This document shows, in pieces, positions 29,168-37,769 of a stretch of DNA of 64,000 nt. The translations under genes and the position numbers were made by a program. The DNA is taken from positions 525,497-589,496 of the forward strand of contig NZ_JAGYPM010000003.1 in NCBI RefSeq assembly GCF_018343665.1, in the 5' to 3' direction. How positions within the stretch are numbered: the first letter of the stretch is position 1; the number at the start of each line of letters is the position of its first letter. The notes under the pieces are model-generated. The model worked only from the letters and a program-made list of their open reading frames with translations, was not told where the DNA came from and made no database searches. This DNA comes from Cytobacillus citreus (GTDB lineage: Bacteria; Bacillota; Bacilli; Bacillales; Cytobacillaceae).

Positions 29168-29803
29168 CTATTTGACTTTAATACTGTCTTTTAATTTTTC
29201 AAAGGTTTTATCGCCAATGCCACTAATGGATTTTAAATCTTCTATCACTTTAAAAGGACCATTCGTTTCACGGAACTCAATAATTGCTGATGCTTTGGCA
29301 GGACCAATTCCTGGCAAGGTTTGTAACTCGGTCTCATTCGCTGTATTCAAATTTACTTTGCCATCATTTTTTGCTTGACCTGAAGCTGCTGGAGCGCCTA
29401 GTAACAAATCTGTACCCGATTCTTCCACTTCCTCCCCAACTTTTGGAACATAAATGACCATTTCATCCTCGACTCTCATGGCAAAATTTATTTTCGCTTC
29501 ATCAGCAGTTTCATTTAATCCACCAGCCATATTTATTAAGTCAATCACTCGATCATTCTGCTCAGCTTCATAGACTCCTGGTTTCATTACAGCTCCCTTA
29601 ACATCTACAATAACTGTTTCATCTCTGATTTCAACTTCTGCAGTCTCAACTACATTCGCCTCCTCATTTTTTAGAAAATCTTCTTGTTCTTCAAAAGGGA
29701 TCCCTTGGTCTTCAAATGGTTGATATACGAAATAAATCACAATTATAAGAACCCCTATTCCTAACGAAAAGTAAAGTTTATGTTCTTTTATAAAGTTAAT
29801 CAT
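29168..29803 (-). CDS. comEA: Competence DNA receptor ComEA
   Basis: 211 residues: an N-terminal membrane anchor (LYFSLGIGVLIIVIYFVY), a SLBB-like domain (VDVKGAVMKPGVYE, about 68-125), a linker, and a C-terminal double helix-hairpin-helix DNA-binding domain (NLNTANETELQTLPGIG and SISGIGDKTFEKL). It binds incoming double-stranded DNA outside the membrane. AAAGGATG lies before the ATG. It is followed by comEB, and comER is divergent, as in B. subtilis. I see no convincing ComK box in the 87-base upstream gap. Confidence 0.96.
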   Translation of the reverse strand: MINFIKEHKLYFSLGIGVLIIVIYFVYQPFEDQGIPFEEQEDFLKNEEANVVETAEVEIRDETVIVDVKGAVMKPGVYEAEQNDRVIDLINMAGGLNETADEAKINFAMRVEDEMVIYVPKVGEEVEESGTDLLLGAPAASGQAKNDGKVNLNTANETELQTLPGIGPAKASAIIEFRETNGPFKVIEDLKSISGIGDKTFEKLKDSIKVK

Positions 29804-29890
29804 CTATATCATCCTTTCAAATAAGCATATTCTATTATGGTATTTCATATTGTATAGGAGATATCTTGCTTGTGAGGGAGGGAAGGGACA

Positions 29891-30721
29891 TTGAAAATTG
29901 GAATTATAGGAACAGGAAATATGGGGAGGATTCTGACAGAGTCATTAATTGAAGGAAAAGCCGTTTCTCCTTCGTCGATGACTATTACGAATCGAACGAT
30001 TGCGAAGGCATTGGAAATAAAAGAGAATTATGAAGAAATAAATATTGGGGAAAATGGAAAAGAAGTAGCCAAACTATCTACACTTATCTTTATTTGTGTT
30101 AAGCCGCATGACATTCATAACGTCATTCATGACATTTCTCCTTTTTTAACGAAAGATAAGTGCATCGTTTCGATTACGAGTCCGATAAATGTAGACCAAT
30201 TAGAATGCATTACCTCTTGTTCAGTCGCAAGAGTGATTCCTAGTATTACGAATCGAGCGCTCTCAGGAGTTTCATTATTATCATTTGGAAAAAGATGTGA
30301 TGAAAATTGGAAGGAGAGTATTCGAAAATTAATTGAAGCCATATCCACTCCAGTTGAAATAGAGGAAAATATTACAAGAGTAGCATCAGATATTGTAAGC
30401 TGCGGACCTGCATTTTTTAGCTATTTGACGCAAAGATTCATTCTTGCAGCTGTGAAAGAAACTGCTATCGACCAGGAAACAGCAACCATTTTAGCAGAGA
30501 ATATGTTGATCGGGATGGGAGAATTATTGAAAAAGGGCTTATATACATTGCCGACTTTACAGGAAAAAGTATGTGTCAAAGGAGGTATAACTGGAGAGGG
30601 AATCAAGGTGCTTGAAACCGGTTTAGATGAGGTGTTTGAGCACGTATTTCAGGCAACTCATGCTAAATTTGATGAAGATATAAAACAAGTGAAAAAGCAC
30701 TATACGTTACACTCTAATTAA
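29891..30721 (+). CDS. comER: ComER (pyrroline-5-carboxylate reductase-like)
   Basis: 276 residues. An N-terminal Rossmann fold with GIIGTGNMG and a C-terminal ProC dimerisation domain (SCGPAFFSYLTQRFI, KGGITGEGIKVLE). It resembles proline biosynthesis enzyme ProC, but the true role of ComER is unclear; in B. cereus-group work it has been linked to sporulation and biofilm control. Start TTG 29891 behind GGGAGGGAAGGGA. It is divergent from comEA, as elsewhere in Bacillus. Confidence 0.93.
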   Translation: MKIGIIGTGNMGRILTESLIEGKAVSPSSMTITNRTIAKALEIKENYEEINIGENGKEVAKLSTLIFICVKPHDIHNVIHDISPFLTKDKCIVSITSPINVDQLECITSCSVARVIPSITNRALSGVSLLSFGKRCDENWKESIRKLIEAISTPVEIEENITRVASDIVSCGPAFFSYLTQRFILAAVKETAIDQETATILAENMLIGMGELLKKGLYTLPTLQEKVCVKGGITGEGIKVLETGLDEVFEHVFQATHAKFDEDIKQVKKHYTLHSN

Positions 30722-31080
30722 TTCTTCATAAAAAAACAAATTCCTTCCTGTATCAAATAAAATTTTTTATAAAGAAAACTCGCCGATTGGCGAGCCTTGA
30801 AAAGGCGAAGACAGAAGCGTAGTTGCGCTTATCGTGCTCATACATGCCACGTCCTCCCAAAAGCTTCTCTTTTGGGAGGACGATGTATCTCTGACGAAGC
30901 TTTCCTTATCCTGTGGCATTCGCCCGACTATGACATCCTCGTAATAGCTATCGCTTTTCCTTCGTGCGATGTGAATGCTATCGATGCCCTCCTTGTCCTG
31001 TCCGTTGTACTTAATTCCTAAAATTGGCAACTACGTCGAATGACCTTCTACGCTGACAATTTATGCTTTCTTAACGTATA
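30722..31080. repeat. Family C structured repeat region between comER and yqeM
   Basis: No gene in about 360 bases. CTCGCC GATT GGCGAG is a perfect small hairpin (30779-30794). GTCCTCCCAAAAG (30851-30863) pairs perfectly with CTTTTGGGAGGAC (30869-30881). The part CTGACGAAGCTTTCCTTATCC has a related, degraded copy at 40384-40495, so this is a second, distinct repeat family. It is more GC-rich than its surroundings. Confidence 0.6.
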
Positions 31081-31112
31081 AAAAAATGGGCCAGCTTTTT
31101 CAGCTGGCCTTT
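31081..31112 (-). terminator. Terminator of the yqeG-yqeM operon
   Basis: GGCCAGCT (31089-31096) pairs with AGCTGGCC (31102-31109). The minus-strand transcript then reads CATTTTTT. It lies 13 bases past the yqeM stop. Confidence 0.85.
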
Positions 31113-31124
31113 CTCTAACATTAA

Positions 31125-31877
31125 TCATGCACTAGCTTTCCGACAAATAAAAAATATCCTTTCAGAATGGGTTTGTGGAGGAACATCCTCAAAATCAGAT
31201 GTTATTTCAAGTAATTCAAAACCTGCCTTTTTTAACCATCCTTCATATACATCAATTGGAAATGTGCGCTGAAAATGAAGTTCATTATACCGTTCATATA
31301 AGTCAGATTCTTCATCAAGAACAAAAAAACTCAAATCATGCTCAACACTGTTCGGGAATTCCCCTTGATAACAATGCCAAATATAACTAATTTCATCATC
31401 ATTGACGGCAAAGGTTTGATTCATAAAAATCTGCATGATTTTATATATGGAATGAACATCAAACAGGAAGAGACCATTCTCAGCCAAATGGTGATGGACG
31501 CTATGAAATGTATCCAATACATCCTTTTCTGATTGTAAATAATTTAAAGAATCACAGAAAATGCAAATGATATCAAAATGGCCTAATCCTTCTAGCTCAG
31601 CCATGTTTTGCTGATAAAATTTAATATCTAGCCCTTTCTCGATCGCCTTTGCTTGAGCAACTGTCAACATATCCTCTGAAAGATCTACCCCAACTACATT
31701 AAAGCTCTTTTCTGCTAATTGAACAGACAGCTCAGCAGTGCCACATGCAAGATCAAGAAGATTATTTCCGTTCAAATTATATTTCTTTGTCTTATTAACG
31801 ACTACTTCAACCCATTTATTGTAAGGGACATCTTTCATTAACTCATCGTAAAGATAAGCAAACTTCCCGTAACTCAT
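31125..31877 (-). CDS. yqeM: Class I SAM-dependent methyltransferase YqeM
   Basis: 250 residues. SAM-binding motif I LLDLACGTAELS and motif II VGVDLSEDML lie in the N-terminal half; a C-terminal part (YEGWLKKAGFELLEITSDFED) is typical of this YqeM group. The substrate is not known. It overlaps rsfS by 4 bases and is the last gene of the yqeG-to-yqeM run, whose members mostly serve ribosome assembly, so an rRNA or ribosomal-protein target is an attractive but unproven guess. Confidence 0.9.
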   Translation of the reverse strand: MSYGKFAYLYDELMKDVPYNKWVEVVVNKTKKYNLNGNNLLDLACGTAELSVQLAEKSFNVVGVDLSEDMLTVAQAKAIEKGLDIKFYQQNMAELEGLGHFDIICIFCDSLNYLQSEKDVLDTFHSVHHHLAENGLFLFDVHSIYKIMQIFMNQTFAVNDDEISYIWHCYQGEFPNSVEHDLSFFVLDEESDLYERYNELHFQRTFPIDVYEGWLKKAGFELLEITSDFEDVPPQTHSERIFFICRKASA

Positions 31878-32230
31878 TGATTAAGCTCACTTTGCACATT
31901 TTCAATCGGTGCATCTCCCCATAAGCGTTCGAGATTATAATAGCTTCTTTCATCACGATGGAATATATGAGCAACGACATCGCCTAGGTCAACAAGAATC
32001 CATCTAGCTTCATCAAAACCCTCGATTCTTTTTACAGAATACCCCTTTTCCTCCGCCTTCTCTTTCATTTCACGTGCAATCGCCTGAACCTGCTTATCAG
32101 AATTCCCATGGCAAATAAGAAAATAGTCAGCAATAAGAGAGATCCCTTTCATATTCAATGCAATAATTTCTTCAGCTCGTTTATCATCTGCAGCTTTAAC
32201 AGCAGTTAATAGTAATTCTTTTTCACTCAT
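31874..32230 (-). CDS. rsfS: Ribosomal silencing factor RsfS
   Basis: 118 residues, full RsfS/YqeL size. Family core motifs include DYFLICHGNSDKQV, WILVDLGDVVAHIF and REYYNLERLW-like sequence (RSYYNLERLWGDA). It binds ribosomal protein L14 and blocks 50S-30S joining when nutrients are short. It is translated with yqeM (4-base overlap) and follows yqeK by 4 bases. Confidence 0.96.
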   Translation of the reverse strand: MSEKELLLTAVKAADDKRAEEIIALNMKGISLIADYFLICHGNSDKQVQAIAREMKEKAEEKGYSVKRIEGFDEARWILVDLGDVVAHIFHRDERSYYNLERLWGDAPIENVQSELNQ

Positions 32231-32234
32231 TCAA

Positions 32235-32801
32235 TCAATCCTCCTGATACATCACTAAGTTATTATACGTATAAAAGGTAGCAGGAAAAACTGGCTGACC
32301 CTTTTTCATTAAAAATTGGATTGTATTTTGCATCGCTTTGATTAAAGCTTGATTTAAGTTTACCTTAGCGAGATCCCGCACTTCTTCCACTCCAGGAAAG
32401 TGTCTTCCTGGTTCAATATAATCCGCCAAATATATGACCTTATCTAGCAAAGTCATATTCACTCTGCCAGATGTATGATACCTTATTGCATCTAATATTT
32501 CTTCATCATCCAATCCAGCTTCTTTTTGAACAAGAAAAGCCCCCACTGGAGCATGCCAAAGTTCACTATTGAATTGTAAAAGTTCACTAGGCATTCCTTG
32601 CTCTAGTATGATATTTTTCATCTCTTCTTTCGGTCGAAACTTGGCATAATCGTGAAAAATGGCAGCAAGTTCTGCTTTTTTTTCTTTTGCACCATATTGA
32701 TTAGCAAGAATAATGGCTGTTTCCATAACACCTAGTGTATGGTTATAACGATGGTCAGTCAATTGTTCTTTTACTAATCGTAATGCATCATTGCGATCCA
32801 T
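32235..32801 (-). CDS. yqeK: Symmetrical Ap4A hydrolase YqeK (HD domain)
   Basis: 188 residues of the HD superfamily: H18 or H20 in the DHRYNHTLGV segment, FHDYAKF (HD pair), ELWHAPVGA and RYHTSG supply the metal ligands. YqeK-type enzymes split diadenosine tetraphosphate to two ADP. The gene overlaps the end of nadD by 14 bases, so translation is coupled. NadD and YqeK both handle adenine dinucleotides, which may explain the conserved pairing. Confidence 0.93.
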   Translation of the reverse strand: MDRNDALRLVKEQLTDHRYNHTLGVMETAIILANQYGAKEKKAELAAIFHDYAKFRPKEEMKNIILEQGMPSELLQFNSELWHAPVGAFLVQKEAGLDDEEILDAIRYHTSGRVNMTLLDKVIYLADYIEPGRHFPGVEEVRDLAKVNLNQALIKAMQNTIQFLMKKGQPVFPATFYTYNNLVMYQED

Positions 32802-33360
32802 AGTAATTCTTCTCCTTTATATAATTCCTAACAGATTCAGGAACCATATATTGAATCGTTTTACCTTCCTTTAGTCTGCTTCGAATAAGGCTTGAGGAAA
32901 TCTCGATATTCGGAACTTCAGCATAAAGTATAGGATAAGAGCTTTTTTGATTGTAAGTTGATCTATTGACACCAATAAATTGAACGATTTCAACCAATTG
33001 ATCAATATTTCTCCATTTTGGCAAATATTCAATCATGTCTGCACCAATAATAAAATAAAATTGTTTATCAGGATGCCTTTCCTTAAGAATTTTCATTGTC
33101 TCATAAGTAAAGGATGGTCCTGATCTTTTAAGCTCAATTAATTCAAGTTTAAAGTTAGGATGCTCACTTATCGAAAGCTTTAATAATTTTACCCTGTCTT
33201 CATCCTTGATTGCATTTAATTTTTTCTTATGTGGAGGTTCTTGATTCGGCATAAACCAAATTTCATTTAAATCAAAGCTATTTAATACTTCATTTGCAAT
33301 TATTAAGTGTCCAAGATGCGGCGGATCAAAGGTGCCTCCCAGTATGCCGATTTTGATCAA
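32788..33360 (-). CDS. nadD: Nicotinate-nucleotide adenylyltransferase
   Basis: 190 residues. The nucleotidyltransferase motif GGTFDPPHLGHL is at residues 9-20, with IGADMIEYLPKW and ISSSLIRSRL closing the active site. It makes deamido-NAD from nicotinate mononucleotide and ATP in NAD synthesis. Start TTG 33360 preceded by AGGAGGAAATTAC. Downstream yqeK overlaps its last codons; yhbY lies 47 bases upstream. Confidence 0.97.
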   Translation of the reverse strand: MIKIGILGGTFDPPHLGHLIIANEVLNSFDLNEIWFMPNQEPPHKKKLNAIKDEDRVKLLKLSISEHPNFKLELIELKRSGPSFTYETMKILKERHPDKQFYFIIGADMIEYLPKWRNIDQLVEIVQFIGVNRSTYNQKSSYPILYAEVPNIEISSSLIRSRLKEGKTIQYMVPESVRNYIKEKNYYGSQ

Positions 33361-33407
33361 GTAATTTCCTCCTAGCTTATTCTAAGCTGATATTTCTTTT
33401 CACAAAC

Positions 33408-33698
33408 CTATGGTAAATTAATTTGCTTATTTTCTTTTGATTCTTTATACAGCACGATTGTGTTCCCGATAATTTGAACTAGCTCTGCGTTTGTTCCTTC
33501 AACTAATTGTTCTGCTACTGTGTTTTTATCTTCATCACAATTTTGCAAAATCGTTATTTTCATCAATTCACGTGCTTCTAGTGCATCATTTACTTGTTTG
33601 ATCATATTATCATTTACACCGCCCTTACCAACTTGAAAAATTGGATTTAGGTGATGAGCTTTTGAACGTAAGAATCGTTTTTGCTTTCCTGTAAGCAT
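33408..33698 (-). CDS. yhbY: Ribosome assembly RNA-binding protein YhbY (YqeI)
   Basis: 96 residues from ATG 33698 (MLTGKQKRFLRSKAHHLN). It is a CRS1/YhbY domain with the GxxG-like VGKGGVND segment; it binds RNA and associates with the 50S precursor. An earlier in-frame ATG would place 24 residues in the aroE end and is rejected, because AGGAGG lies eight bases before the chosen start. That ribosome site is formed by the last codons and stop of aroE (CTAGGAGGATAA). Confidence 0.94.
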   Translation of the reverse strand: MLTGKQKRFLRSKAHHLNPIFQVGKGGVNDNMIKQVNDALEARELMKITILQNCDEDKNTVAEQLVEGTNAELVQIIGNTIVLYKESKENKQINLP

Positions 33699-33703
33699 TA
33701 TTG

Positions 33704-34534
33704 TTATCCTCCTAGTTGTGTTAGAACATTCTCTTTCATTCGGCTTGTTTCTGGAAAAATACCTGTCCATTTTTCAAAGGCTAAAGCACCTTGGAAAACA
33801 AACATATTTAAGCCATTTTGAATTCTCGCACCCTTTTTTTTCGCTTCCCCCAAAAACTTCGTTTCTAGAGGATTGTATATTATATCACTTACGAATGCAT
33901 CCTGGTTTAGATTATGTAAAGAAAGAGGCAGCTCGAAAGTTTCAGGCTCCATCCCTTTTGGAGTCGTTTGGATAATTAAATCGTATTCACCTAAAATATT
34001 TTCGGCTTCATTCATCCCATAAACATTGGAGTTAGCAGCATAAGGACATTCTTCCACAATCACTTCAGCCTTTGATACTGTTCGATTACAAATATCTACT
34101 CTTCGTACACCAGCTTCCGCCATAGTAAAATAAATTGCTCTAGCTGCTCCACCGGCCCCAATTATCAAAACATTTTTATCATTTATTAATGGAAATTCCT
34201 CTATTAATCCTTTTAAATACCCACTGCCATCTGTATTATAGCCTATTAATTTTCCATTCACATTCACCACTGTATTTACCGCTCCAATTGATTTTGCAAG
34301 TGGATCGATTTCATCCAATAGCGGAATAATTGTTTCTTTATGCGGAACAGTTATATTAAAACCTGCGATTCCGATTGCCTTTAGTCCCTTAATAGCCTCT
34401 TCTAAGCTGCCCCTTTTCACATGAAAAGGATGATAATGCGCATCCATTCCATAAATTGAAAAAAGATCATTATGCATGGCAGGTGACATGGAGTGGGCAA
34501 TTGGGTCTCCTAATACAGCAAATAGCTTTTTCAA
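33704..34534 (-). CDS. aroE: Shikimate dehydrogenase
   Basis: 276 residues. Substrate-binding motifs GDPIAHSMSPAMHND and FNITVPHKE (catalytic Lys) and NAD(P)-binding GAGGAARAI are all intact. It reduces 3-dehydroshikimate to shikimate in the chorismate pathway. Start TTG 34534 behind GGGGGGAAGC. It sits inside a ribosome-assembly and cofactor operon, as in B. subtilis (aroD there). Its final codons double as the ribosome site of yhbY. Confidence 0.97.
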   Translation of the reverse strand: MKKLFAVLGDPIAHSMSPAMHNDLFSIYGMDAHYHPFHVKRGSLEEAIKGLKAIGIAGFNITVPHKETIIPLLDEIDPLAKSIGAVNTVVNVNGKLIGYNTDGSGYLKGLIEEFPLINDKNVLIIGAGGAARAIYFTMAEAGVRRVDICNRTVSKAEVIVEECPYAANSNVYGMNEAENILGEYDLIIQTTPKGMEPETFELPLSLHNLNQDAFVSDIIYNPLETKFLGEAKKKGARIQNGLNMFVFQGALAFEKWTGIFPETSRMKENVLTQLGG

Positions 34535-34604
34535 AATAGCTTCCCCCCATATAATATTTCGAAGTAAGCCTATTGTTAGACGTCAACCTGCTTTAATAAA
34601 CTTA

Positions 34605-35708
34605 TTATATTAATGATTTTCTTAATAAGACATGAACACCTTTTGGAACATATGCAGCCACTTTTGCTCCTGGATCATTTATCGTTATCCAGCCAAGTCC
34701 TGAAAAAACTACATCCATTTTTCCTTCTTTAATCATAAATTCGTGCCTAATTAATTCAGGAAAAACTACGATTTGCTCTATTCTTGGCGGAGTTAATAGT
34801 TCTCCAAGATGATTTTTATACAATTCATCTGCATTTTCCAATTTTGTACGATGAATATTTATTTCGTTAGAAAAATGGCACACAAAAGACCTTCGTCCAC
34901 CAGCAATATAATCAAACCTAGCTAAGCCGCCCATGAAAAGGGTTTGTTCTTCATTTAACTGAAAAACAGTTGGTTTTATTTCTTTTTTCGGTGTAATTAT
35001 TTTTAAATCCCTTTTATCCACATAATGTGCCATCTGATGATGATTAATAATTCCTGGTGTATCTACCAGTGCTTTTCCATCGGCTAGCGGAATTTCGATG
35101 ATATCAAGAGTTGTACCAGGAAAATGCGAGGTTGTAATGACATCGCCTTCACCAGTTACCTCTTTTAATATTCGGTTGATAAAGGTTGATTTTCCAACAT
35201 TCGTACATCCGACTACATAGACATTCTTGCCTTTTCGATGTTCATCGATTGCAGCAGCTACCTCTTTAATATTCTTCCCTTTAGCAGCACTGACGAGATA
35301 AACATCTTCTGGCTTCAAGCCAAGCTCCTTCGCTTCTTGCTTCATCCAATTAATTAACTTATTGTGTTTAACTGATTTTGGAAGTAAATCAACTTTATTC
35401 CCAACAAGAAGAATTTTATTATTACCTACAAATCTATGAAGCCCAGGAAGCCAGCTTCCATTAAAGTCAAAAATATCAACTATTTTTACAATTAGAGAAT
35501 CACTTTTTCCAATCTCATTTAAAATTTTCAGAAAATCATCATCGGTTAAATTGACATCCTGTACTTCATTATAATGCTTTAATCGAAAACATCGTTGACA
35601 TATAATATCATCCTTAAGCAATGCAGATTGCGGTGCATAACCGATTAGAGCAGGATCCTCTGTTTGAATTTTCACACCGCATCCTATACAAATATATTGT
35701 TCACTCAC
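34605..35708 (-). CDS. yqeH: Ribosome biogenesis GTPase YqeH
   Basis: 367 residues. An N-terminal zinc finger (CIGCG and CQRCFRLKH) precedes a circularly permuted GTPase: NKVDLLP (G4) comes before GCTNVGKST (G1) and DTPG (G3). The C-terminal domain binds rRNA. It acts in 30S subunit assembly and is essential in B. subtilis. It begins 3 bases after yqeG ends, so the two are clearly cotranscribed. Confidence 0.96.
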   Translation of the reverse strand: MSEQYICIGCGVKIQTEDPALIGYAPQSALLKDDIICQRCFRLKHYNEVQDVNLTDDDFLKILNEIGKSDSLIVKIVDIFDFNGSWLPGLHRFVGNNKILLVGNKVDLLPKSVKHNKLINWMKQEAKELGLKPEDVYLVSAAKGKNIKEVAAAIDEHRKGKNVYVVGCTNVGKSTFINRILKEVTGEGDVITTSHFPGTTLDIIEIPLADGKALVDTPGIINHHQMAHYVDKRDLKIITPKKEIKPTVFQLNEEQTLFMGGLARFDYIAGGRRSFVCHFSNEINIHRTKLENADELYKNHLGELLTPPRIEQIVVFPELIRHEFMIKEGKMDVVFSGLGWITINDPGAKVAAYVPKGVHVLLRKSLI

Positions 35709-35711
35709 GAA

Positions 35712-36227
35712 TTAATCCTCCCACTGAATCATACCTTTTTTTCTAAACCAATTTAATATTCTTCTTTCTACTTTTCGATTAAAACGGGTTATTAATCCAT
35801 CTGTTTGTGCAACCGGAACAACAAGAATCGTACGGAAACCACTGCGATTGCCTCCCAAAACATCTGTCAGTAATTGATCGCCGATAACAACTGTTTCTTC
35901 TTTCCTAAGACCCATTTCATGTAAAGCCTTATTAAATGCTCGTCCTAAAGGCTTTCTTGCTACAGAAATGAATGGTATATTTAAAGGCTCAGAAAAAGAC
36001 TTCACACGACTTTCATTGTTATTAGAAACAATCGTAATTTTTACATTGCTGTTTTTCATTTCTTCAAACCATTTTATTAATCTGGGAGTTGCATGTGGGC
36101 GATCCCATTCGACTAACGTATTATCTAAATCGGTAATAATCCCTTTTACTCCATTTTCCTTTAAGCTTTCAGGAGTAATTTCAAATATGCTTTTCGCATG
36201 CTGATCTGGTAAAAAATGTTTTAACAC
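35712..36227 (-). CDS. yqeG: HAD-superfamily phosphatase YqeG
   Basis: 171 residues. HAD motifs DLDNTLV (nucleophile Asp), TIVSNNN and VIGDQLLTDVLGG are complete. The family (PGP phosphatase/Gep4 group) includes enzymes acting on phosphatidylglycerophosphate, but the role in Bacillus is not certain. Start: GTG 36227 (MLKHFLPDQ) with GAGGTG nine bases upstream, matching homologues; a GTG four codons earlier is the ribosome site itself. It is first in the yqeG-yqeM operon. Phospholipid genes psd and pssA lie close by. Confidence 0.93.
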   Translation of the reverse strand: MLKHFLPDQHAKSIFEITPESLKENGVKGIITDLDNTLVEWDRPHATPRLIKWFEEMKNSNVKITIVSNNNESRVKSFSEPLNIPFISVARKPLGRAFNKALHEMGLRKEETVVIGDQLLTDVLGGNRSGFRTILVVPVAQTDGLITRFNRKVERRILNWFRKKGMIQWED

Positions 36228-36312
36228 TTTATTAAACACCTCAGTTAGTTTCTAATGTGATTTGTATATAAAAGTATAATTCCATTAATTTGTACTCATC
36301 ATTTTAACTAAT

Positions 36313-36340
36313 TTTATATACTGTTTCAAACTTAGGTCAA
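36313..36340 (-). promoter_or_regulatory. Sigma-A promoter of the yqeG operon
   Basis: Minus strand: TTGACC (36335-36340), a 16-base spacer, TATAAA (36313-36318), about 85 bases upstream of yqeG. Confidence 0.55.
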
Positions 36341-36388
36341 TTTGATTAGATCAATAAATTTTTCGACATTTTTTGATATATATAAATC

Positions 36389-36487
36389 TGTGGATAACCT
36401 TATACACATTAACCACACTCATATACCTACTTTTCCCTCTTTTATTAACAACTTAACCACAGGTTTTCCACTGTTAGCTGTGGATAA
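36389..36487. promoter_or_regulatory. DnaA-box cluster upstream of sda
   Basis: Two perfect DnaA boxes TGTGGATAA (36389-36397 and 36479-36487; reverse complement TTATCCACA) and near-matches TTATACACA (36400-36408), TTAACCACA (36409-36417), TTAACCACA (36453-36461) and TTATTAACA (36442-36450). In B. subtilis DnaA bound at such boxes drives sda transcription so that sporulation is checked against DNA replication. They lie between the yqeG and sda promoters. Confidence 0.85.
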
Positions 36488-36507
36488 GAGAACGATTGTT
36501 CTAACTG

Positions 36508-36535
36508 TTGAATTTTGCTAGAGTTAAGATACATT
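36508..36535 (+). promoter_or_regulatory. Probable sda promoter
   Basis: TTGAAT (36508-36513), 16 bases, TACATT (36530-36535), about 20 bases after the last perfect DnaA box. Confidence 0.45.
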
Positions 36536-36608
36536 ATTAAAACTTACAGTATATGCTCGTTAACGCTTAATTAGAATCGTGACATTTCAGTAATGGAGGT
36601 GAATAGAC

Positions 36609-36749
36609 ATGCGCAAGCTGTCAGACGAATTATTAATCGAATCCTATTATAAAGCCATCGAGCTTAAATTAAGTCTAGACTTTATCAGACTTATTGAAAC
36701 TGAAATTCACCGACGTTCATTATCTCACAAATTAAAGGTTTCATCTTAA
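36609..36749 (+). CDS. sda: Sporulation checkpoint protein Sda
   Basis: 46 residues, a two-helix hairpin starting [19 protein letters not shown]. It binds histidine kinases KinA/KinB and stops the sporulation phosphorelay when replication is blocked or newly begun. AATGGAGGTG lies seven bases before the ATG. The length and sequence agree with B. subtilis Sda; the C-terminal tail SHKLKVSS replaces the tail with which ClpXP turns over B. subtilis Sda but keeps the hydrophobic-Ser-Ser ending (VSS). Upstream DnaA boxes support the same control. Confidence 0.95.
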   Translation: MRKLSDELLIESYYKAIELKLSLDFIRLIETEIHRRSLSHKLKVSS

Positions 36750-36764
36750 TTAAATTCTTCTATA

Positions 36765-36862
36765 AGTGGGGGCTTATTACAAGCAATGCATTGACAGCAG
36801 GCTTTATATGAATTTTATAGAATCGCCTGTTTATCCTACAGACCATATCCCCCACCTATCCT
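36765..36862. repeat. Palindromic spacer between sda and psd
   Basis: ATAAGTGGGGGC near its left end faces CCCCCACCTAT at the right end, and inside it ACAGCAGGC faces GCCTGTT. The GTGGGGG/CCCCCAC blocks recall family B, but other landmarks are missing. It lies in the convergent sda-psd gap and may serve as a terminator for both. Confidence 0.45.
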
Positions 36863-36893
36863 TTCTTTCTCAGAATCCTTGTTTCCATTAAGA

Positions 36894-37697
36894 TTAACCT
36901 TTCATTTCTTCCTTTTTCCTAGTCAAATATCCTATTTTTTCCCCAACTTTAATATGGAATGGTGTCTTTAATGTCGTTAGTGGTTGAAAACTATTCTTTT
37001 CGAATAAAAGAACAACTGTTGATCCAAAAGAAAAGTAGGCCATTTCAGTTCCCTTTATCAATTGGTCTCCTTCATGAATGACCTCAATAGAATTCACAAA
37101 CATAGCTCCAACTTTCACAATGGAGAGCAGACCGGTTTTATGCTCCACCTCTGTAATGGTACGGTAATTTTTAGAAAGAGTGTTCTTCCCATATTTTAGA
37201 CCATATTTGTTTACCGGATAAGACTTTGATCCTAATGTCCATTGATCAATGACACAACCTGTAACCGGACTATGTATCCGATGGTAATGGCTAGGACTCA
37301 GATAGAAAATCATATAACATCCATCTGCATACTTTTCTATTTTTTCATCTTTACCTAGCATTTCTCTAATCGAATAATCCTTCCCTTTTACTGTTATTAT
37401 ATGCCCGGGCTTAATAACGCCAATATCCTCAATTACAGCATCAACAGGACTAATAATAGAATCCTGATCAATGTCTGGCTTTCGCGCCCCTTCTTTGAGC
37501 CTTCTTGTGAAAAATTCATGCAAGGTCAGAAACTCTTCTAATGTTTGCTCCATTTCATCTTGATTTATTTGGTAAACCTTAGAGAAAGAAGGAATAAACA
37601 TTCGACTTGCTTTTGAGCAAGCAAATCTTCTTATCAAACCTGATGTAATTTTGCCATTTGTTAGTTCAATAAACAGCCGATAAATAGACTGAATCAA
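36894..37697 (-). CDS. psd: Phosphatidylserine decarboxylase proenzyme
   Basis: 267 residues. The self-cleavage site FGST (about residue 235) gives the alpha chain with its pyruvoyl group; SPSHYHRIHSPVTG holds the conserved histidines. It turns phosphatidylserine to phosphatidylethanolamine at the membrane. TTG start at 37697 with GGAGGGG upstream. It is divergent from pssA, which makes its substrate. In B. subtilis the two are in one operon elsewhere with ybfM; no ybfM is present here. Confidence 0.96.
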   Translation of the reverse strand: MIQSIYRLFIELTNGKITSGLIRRFACSKASRMFIPSFSKVYQINQDEMEQTLEEFLTLHEFFTRRLKEGARKPDIDQDSIISPVDAVIEDIGVIKPGHIITVKGKDYSIREMLGKDEKIEKYADGCYMIFYLSPSHYHRIHSPVTGCVIDQWTLGSKSYPVNKYGLKYGKNTLSKNYRTITEVEHKTGLLSIVKVGAMFVNSIEVIHEGDQLIKGTEMAYFSFGSTVVLLFEKNSFQPLTTLKTPFHIKVGEKIGYLTRKKEEMKG

Positions 37698-37769
37698 CGG
37701 TACCCCTCCATTTGGTGTATTAATACTCTTTACGGATAGTACTAAAAAGCTTAAAATTAAATATTATTA

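Noticed and set aside
29804-29890. ComK box before comEA
   Set aside because: No AAAA-N5-TTTT pair with correct spacing was seen in the 87-base gap.
30767-31030. Reading frames on both strands of the comER-yqeM gap
   Set aside because: No ribosome sites and no family likeness; the region is a structured repeat with a degraded second copy at 40384.
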